Source of the DNA: Lingula anatina
Taxonomy: Eukaryota; Brachiopoda; Lingulata; Lingulida; Lingulidae
DNA: 64,000 nt
Reading direction: 5' to 3'
Assembly: GCF_001039355.2 (NCBI RefSeq)
Contig: NW_019773925.1
Coordinates: forward strand, 71,817-135,816
Under the pieces are notes generated by a model that did not search any database, was not told where the DNA came from, and saw only the letters and a program-made list of their open reading frames with translations. Position numbers and translations under genes: made by a program. The stretch's first letter is position 1. Each line of letters starts with the position of its first letter. Shown here piece after piece: positions 54,965 to 64,000 of the stretch.

Positions 54965-55986
54965 GTTTCCAGCCTAACGCAAGAGGAAAATATTACTTTT
55001 TGTGCGAATATTCTTAACAAATGTTAAAATACAGGACAGTGATGTGTACCTAAGATTCTTATTTACATCGCGTATGATATATAATACAAATGTATTTATA
55101 TTCAGTCCAGAGAAAGCCGACAACAAACTTTTAAGATAGGAATAAAACGACAAAGGTAAACACTCTAATATTCAAATATGAACTAAAGACGAAAAAGCAT
55201 GAACTCACCTCTTAACACACGCGTTTGCTTTTTAAATACCTGAAGAAGTCAATAAAAACAATACACTCAAACAGGTGACCTAAAAATGAATACTTTCATC
55301 CTCCATGACAGTTTACTATGGGAACGGCCTTGACCTTGACGACATACGGTATGCCAATTAAAAATAAATTACGACACACTAAAAGTGGCGTTTTAAGTAT
55401 TAAAAAGAATCCACAACTTTTATTTGCATATATGACACAGAATGTATATAATTTAATCGTAATTTAATCATATCTGAAATATAAAGTTTGATCAGGCGTT
55501 AGAAATGAAAACGAGGCTCATACCGCAAAGATTTAAAAGGACGGGAAATTATAACGTGCGGAAAAATTACTATTAAAAGGTAAAAAATACATATATAGCG
55601 GTAGGTAGGAAATCTGGTTAAATATATATATTCAACTGCTATAGTTTAAAGTCACTTTGCTTAAGAGAAAATTTTGAAATATTAAGAAACAAATAAAAAA
55701 TGCCCTCTTTGTGCCCAAAAATAAGCCTAGGTATTTAAAATTAATGGTAACGATTACCGTGAATCATTAATTAAGTTGTTCAGAATGCTACGATCATTTG
55801 TGCTTACTGCAGACTAACATTTTGTTGTGGATCATGATGAGTTTTGTAAAATGTGATTATTACTTACATTAGTAATCATTATTTTGACTGACAAACGGCT
55901 ATAAACAAATCAAATGTCTAAATTTTGGTTTTTGGTATATTTTCAGTTCATGGGTTATGTTGGTCATCACATAAAGCTCTAAAACC
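54965..55986. promoter_or_regulatory. Head-to-head promoter region, LRRC51 / NuMA-like
   Basis: 1,022 bp between the two start codons on opposite strands. AT-rich, with no TATA box that I would defend. At least one untranslated exon per gene could lie here. A shared bidirectional promoter is an inference from the layout. Confidence 0.5.

Positions 55987-64000
<8,014 letters not shown>

Overview
The window is nuclear DNA of an invertebrate animal: AT-rich, intron-dense, with GT-AG splice sites, long CA, CT and AAT microsatellites, and animal-only protein families. The mix of a laminin chain, an ionotropic glutamate receptor, secreted PAN/Ly6 proteins and tandem carboxylesterases suits a marine lophotrochozoan such as a mollusc, annelid or brachiopod. 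That placement is an inference. All exon models below were built by hand from splice signals and reading phase. Each complete chain closes to a whole number of codons.

Layout. (1) 1-10499, plus strand: the 3' part of a laminin beta/gamma-type chain, 17 exons, with EGF_Lam modules followed by about 600 residues of coiled coil; a long AT-rich 3' flank follows. (2) 13454-21150, minus strand: a complete 11-exon ionotropic glutamate receptor of 509 residues with no amino-terminal domain and an unusual pore. (3) 23288-50341, minus strand: a tandem cluster. The repeating unit appears to be a secreted mosaic protein (signal peptide, Ly6 fold, Thr-rich mucin linkers, PAN-like domains, VWC domain) plus a secreted carboxylesterase. 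Copy A (23288-29021) and copy B (31413-35560) are complete. Copy C (about 37302-41399) is cut at a single N. Esterases are complete at 42688-46402 and 47401-50341, partial at 36827-37300 and a degraded relic near 30316-30528. (4) 52993-54964, minus strand: LRRC51, 4 exons. (5) 55987-64000, plus strand: a NuMA-like protein, with a CH-type head and a long coiled-coil rod that runs off the window.

How the genes relate. LRRC51 and the NuMA-like gene are head to head with about 1 kb between their start codons. From memory this is the same arrangement as human LRRC51/LRTOMT and NUMA1 on 11q13.4, which would make it an old conserved gene pair with a shared promoter region. The Ly6/mucin/PAN/VWC proteins and the esterases are all predicted to be secreted and lie on one strand, so they may be expressed together, for example in a secretory epithelium (inference).

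The most unusual points are the new mosaic secreted family and the domain loss in copy B; the glutamate receptor with Trp at the Q/R position; an 85-bp array in the laminin gene in which almost every unit carries a splice donor; a 25-residue Cys-containing repeat in the NuMA rod; and microsatellites that sit directly downstream of several splice donors. Two single-N joins (37301, 59207) look like assembly joins and should be treated as such.
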